A DNA stretch of 8,115 bases, from assembly GCA_015233755.1 (NCBI GenBank), contig JADFXA010000092.1, positions 1-8,115 on the forward strand, written 5' to 3'. The position numbers were made by a program, and so were the translations under genes. The stretch's first letter is position 1. Each line of letters starts with the position of its first letter. Source of the stretch: Desulfamplus sp. Its GTDB lineage: Bacteria > Desulfobacterota > Desulfobacteria > Desulfobacterales > Desulfobacteraceae. The notes below the pieces were generated by a model. It was not told where the DNA came from. It saw only the letters and a program-made list of their open reading frames with translations, and ran no database searches. Shown piece after piece: positions 5,859 to 8,115 of the stretch.

Positions 5859-6833
5859 ATGCAGAATTTAGAAGATAATGTTAAAAAGGTTAAAAGAATA
5901 TTTGGTAAAGTGAATTTCTCAGGAAAATTATGGGTTTTTATTCTGTTTTTTGTAATAGGCTTTATCTTATTAATTGCTTCGGTTATTTTTTTTATTATAG
6001 ACCCGACAGAAATGGGTGGGGTCAGAAGATTGGGTCAGGTGATTTCTCAGCAACCGCTTCAACCGGGTCTTCATTATAAATTCCCCCTTATTGATAAAGC
6101 TGATAAATTACAAGTTTCTTTGGATCTTTTCCATGCAGAGAACTTACTTGTTTATACGGTAGATAATCAGCCTGTAACCGTGTCGGTCAGTATAAGCTAT
6201 CGCATACCTGAACGAGCGGTACTCAATTTGATGTATCGGGTTGGTCGAACCGGCTCTGTAGATATTGCCGAGAATATCCGACCGGTACTAAGTGATCGGA
6301 TTATGCGTGTATTTGCGAAGACGAATACGACCAAAATCAGTGAAGATCGTGTTGCAATAGCTGAAAATATCAAGAAATCAGCTCAGGAAATTCTGAATGA
6401 ATTATTTGCGATTGAAGTAGTTGATTTACAGATTTCGGCTATTCATTATTCAAAGGCATTTGAGGCATCAATCGAAGCGGCAGTTAAAGCCAAAAATGAG
6501 GCAATTGCAGCAGAAAACACAGTAAAGCGGGTTCAATATGAAGGTCAGCAGAAAATAGTAACCGCCAAAGCCGAAGCTGAAGCATTATTGGCCAAAGCCG
6601 AAGCTGATAAGCAAGCCAAGATATTGGATGCTGAAGGACAGGCACGTTCCATTGAGTTGGAAGGGGAAGCCAAGACACATACTCTTAAATTACAGGCAGA
6701 AGCTATTCGAAATAATCCGGAACTGATTGAATTTACCAAAGCCCAAAACTGGGATGGTAAATTACCTCAGACAATATTAGGAAGTGCGATGCCGTTTTTT
6801 GATGTCAGTAGTTTAATGGCTAACCCAAAATAG
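5859..6833 (+). CDS. SPFH-domain membrane protein (prohibitin/stomatin/HflC-like)
   Basis: This 324-residue protein has a short charged cytoplasmic N-terminus and one membrane helix at about 25-47 (LWVFILFFVIGFILLIASVI). An SPFH/Band 7 domain covers about 50-230, including GGVRRLGQV, LQPGLHYKFPLID and YRIPERAV, and is followed by an Ala/Glu/Lys-rich coiled coil to about 280. Family members form ring or cage assemblies in membranes and often modulate FtsH-type proteases or membrane microdomains; the partner here is unknown. The size suits HflC or prohibitin homologues, but I would not assign either name. AAGGGG at 5841-5846 lies 12 nt before ATG, slightly long. The arginine codons are unusual: the first three are AGA, then all 11 after residue 57 are CGN, whereas neighbours use mainly AGA/AGG. 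With the gene remnant just downstream, this suggests transfer into the locus. Confidence 0.88.
   Translation: MQNLEDNVKKVKRIFGKVNFSGKLWVFILFFVIGFILLIASVIFFIIDPTEMGGVRRLGQVISQQPLQPGLHYKFPLIDKADKLQVSLDLFHAENLLVYTVDNQPVTVSVSISYRIPERAVLNLMYRVGRTGSVDIAENIRPVLSDRIMRVFAKTNTTKISEDRVAIAENIKKSAQEILNELFAIEVVDLQISAIHYSKAFEASIEAAVKAKNEAIAAENTVKRVQYEGQQKIVTAKAEAEALLAKAEADKQAKILDAEGQARSIELEGEAKTHTLKLQAEAIRNNPELIEFTKAQNWDGKLPQTILGSAMPFFDVSSLMANPK
6564..6607 (+). repeat. Internal direct repeat in the SPFH coiled coil
   Basis: GCCAAAGCCGAAGCTGA occurs at 6564-6580 and again at 6591-6607, a 27-bp (nine-codon) period encoding AKAEA(E/D) in the coiled coil. It probably reflects duplication within the Ala/Glu-rich helix common to SPFH proteins, and could be a site of slippage. 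Confidence 0.7.
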
Positions 6834-6873
6834 AAAATATAGAGAAAAATTTAGTAGTGCTTAAAAAGATTAA

Positions 6874-6981
6874 TACTACAAAATTCTATTGCCATATATA
6901 AATGAAGATGGAAATTATCTTGAATATGAACCACTAAGAAAAGGTGCTATATGGGCAATAGATCGGGTCAAATCTGGTTAA
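6874..6981 (+). pseudogene. 3' remnant of a gene otherwise missing from the locus
   Basis: An open frame with no good start codon begins after an in-frame TAA at 6871-6873 and ends at TAA 6979-6981. It encodes 35 residues containing ILLPYINEDGNY and LEYEPLRKGAIWAIDRV. This reads like natural protein sequence and reminds me of the closing segment of HEAT-repeat-type proteins, though that family call is weak. Its last 31 nt overlap the start of the permease gene, whose AAGGTG ribosome binding site lies inside it, a normal arrangement for two coupled genes. The likeliest reading is that the permease once followed this gene in an operon and that an insertion or deletion ending near 6870 removed the rest. 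TTG 6889 could in principle start a 31-residue peptide, but no ribosome binding site precedes it. Confidence 0.55.
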
Positions 6982-8115
6982 AACTTGCAATAAGAGAGCT
7001 AAAAAAAGACAAAGGTTTTTCATTTTTTTTTATTATAAACCTTGCTATCGGGCTTGTCGGATTTATCACTCTTAATTCATTTAACAACTCTCTTCAAACT
7101 CACCTGAAAGATAATCTAAAAGAGATATTAACAGCAGATATAGTTATCTCCTCCCCAAGAACTTTAAATGATAAAGAAAAAGATCTTATTCAATCAGTTT
7201 TTGGAAAAAATAAAGAAGAGTCTCAACAAATATCTTTTTTTTCAATGATCTCTGGGGAAGCTCTATCAAATAGTTCTAATACAACTTCAAAACTTGCAAA
7301 CATTATTGCAATTGATAGCTCTTTCCCACTTTATGGGTCAATTGTTTCAGAAATTAATAAAACACAATTGTATTTGCAACAAGGCTCTTTTAAAGTTTGG
7401 ATAACTCCAGATGTTGCAGTTTCTATGAATTTACAAGTTGGCTCAAAGGTTAAAATAGGAGACAGATCTTTTGTTGTCGATAATATTATTTCCCCACCAC
7501 CTGATGCTTCTGTAATATCTTTCCAACTTGCCCCTAAAATTTATATTGCTCTTAATGATGCTGAAAAGACAGGACTTCTCAAGTTTGGTAGCAGGATAAG
7601 TTTTAGATGCTACTACCGATTTCCCTATGGGACAGATATTAACTCTAAAACAGTTGAGCTACGTAAAAAAATAGATACCCTTTTTAAGGGTTCACCAATA
7701 ATAAGCGTCTATGATAGTGAAGATGTAAACCAAAATCTTAAAAGAATTTTTGGATATTTTACAGGATACATGGGGCTTATAGGAGTTGTGGCTTTATTTC
7801 TTGCTGGTATTGGAACTGCATATCTTTTTAGAGGTTATCTCAATACAAAGATAAAAGAGATTGCAATTCTTATGACTCTTGGGGCAAGTCGAATTGATAC
7901 CTATCTGATGTTTATTTTTCAAGTTGTTATTCTTGGAGCAATATCGACTTTTCTTGCAGTTATACTTTCTACTTTTATTCTCCCACTATTTCCAGAGTTG
8001 TTGCAAGGCCTAATTCCAAAGAACTTTAATGCTAACGCAGATATTAAAAGCATCATTACAGCATTTATACCCGGAGTATTTGGAAGCATAATATTTTGCT
8101 TACCCGTGTTTGTAA
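6951..8115 (+). CDS. ybbP: YbbP-type ABC transporter permease (FtsX/MacB family), N-terminal part
   Basis: An open frame from ATG 6951 runs off the right edge with 388 residues seen; E. coli YbbP has about 800, so roughly half is missing. A cytoplasmic start (WLKLAIRELKKDKG) leads into a membrane helix at about 22-44, then a large extracytoplasmic MacB-PCD-like region. Membrane helices resume at about 274 with the FtsX signature KIKEIAILMTLGASR. Colinear similarity to YbbP includes KLANIIAIDSSFPLYGSI, VGSKVKIGD and FQLAPKIYIALNDAEKTG. YbbP pairs with the ATPase YbbA, and such mechanotransmission systems act on extracytoplasmic or lipid substrates rather than pumping small solutes; the substrate is not established. 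No ATPase gene is visible upstream, so it may lie beyond the window. AAGGTG at 6941-6946 precedes the ATG by 4 nt. Arginine codons are mostly AGA/AGG (8 of 11), matching the host and unlike the SPFH gene. Confidence 0.85.
   Translation, partial: MGNRSGQIWLKLAIRELKKDKGFSFFFIINLAIGLVGFITLNSFNNSLQTHLKDNLKEILTADIVISSPRTLNDKEKDLIQSVFGKNKEESQQISFFSMISGEALSNSSNTTSKLANIIAIDSSFPLYGSIVSEINKTQLYLQQGSFKVWITPDVAVSMNLQVGSKVKIGDRSFVVDNIISPPPDASVISFQLAPKIYIALNDAEKTGLLKFGSRISFRCYYRFPYGTDINSKTVELRKKIDTLFKGSPIISVYDSEDVNQNLKRIFGYFTGYMGLIGVVALFLAGIGTAYLFRGYLNTKIKEIAILMTLGASRIDTYLMFIFQVVILGAISTFLAVILSTFILPLFPELLQGLIPKNFNANADIKSIITAFIPGVFGSIIFCLPVFV

Noticed and set aside
6854..6879. GTAGT...ACTAC as a terminator after the SPFH gene
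   Set aside because: The stem is only five to six pairs with a 16-nt loop and no proper T tract.
6833..6898. A second frame reading EKNLVVLKKIN that could extend the orphan gene tail upstream through a frameshift
   Set aside because: The join is not supported by a recognisable repeat or homopolymer slip and the stretch is short; it may be chance.
1..8115. CRISPR arrays, tRNA or rRNA genes, transposases or integrases
   Set aside because: I saw no regularly spaced repeats, cloverleaf sequences, ribosomal motifs or recombinase motifs in any frame.

Overview
The window is AT-rich bacterial DNA with dense, mostly co-directional genes and many AGA/AGG arginine codons. The GAF-type fragment at the left edge and the overall gene content suggest an AT-rich Desulfobacterota-like (sulfate-reducer-related) bacterium. 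That placement is inference from remembered family resemblance, not a database result.

Layout. (1) 1-241, minus strand: 5' end of a GAF-domain sensory or regulatory protein with a GTG start. (2) 242-570: divergent intergenic region with a 14-bp interrupted palindrome (GTTGTA-GA-TACAAC, 453-466) and a TATAAT box. (3) 571-5233, plus strand: a tight three-gene operon. It encodes a GntR/FCD regulator, a 751-residue protein with about 510 residues that I do not recognise joined to a divergent LOG-like Rossmann domain, and an ATP sulfurylase-APS kinase fusion. The gntR stop overlaps the second gene's start (ATGA), and only 11 nt separate the second and third genes. (4) 5234-5858: an AT-rich candidate terminator, a leader with a six-codon mini-ORF, a 60-residue basic/coiled-coil small protein, and a GC-rich hairpin. 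(5) 5859-6833: a membrane-anchored SPFH (prohibitin/stomatin/HflC-like) protein whose arginine codons switch to CGN, unlike its neighbours. (6) 6874-6981: the 3' end of an otherwise missing gene, overlapping the next start. (7) 6951 to the window end: N-terminal half of a YbbP-type FtsX/MacB permease.

How the genes may work together. The regulator, LOG-like and sulfurylase-kinase genes look like one transcription unit. In the sulfurylase half, several residues normally conserved for sulfate and ATP handling are replaced: QTRNPxHxxH reads LTRHPIHRPQ, and GRDHAxPGK reads GHNHSSPGK. The kinase half keeps all its motifs. The LOG-like domain also departs from the PGGxGT signature. Two nucleotide-handling enzymes with altered signatures under a local ligand-responsive regulator could form an undescribed pathway, perhaps making a nucleotide-activated compound other than PAPS. 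That is a hypothesis. The segment from about 5234 to 6870, ending in the SPFH gene, looks like a later insertion that removed most of the gene originally upstream of the permease.
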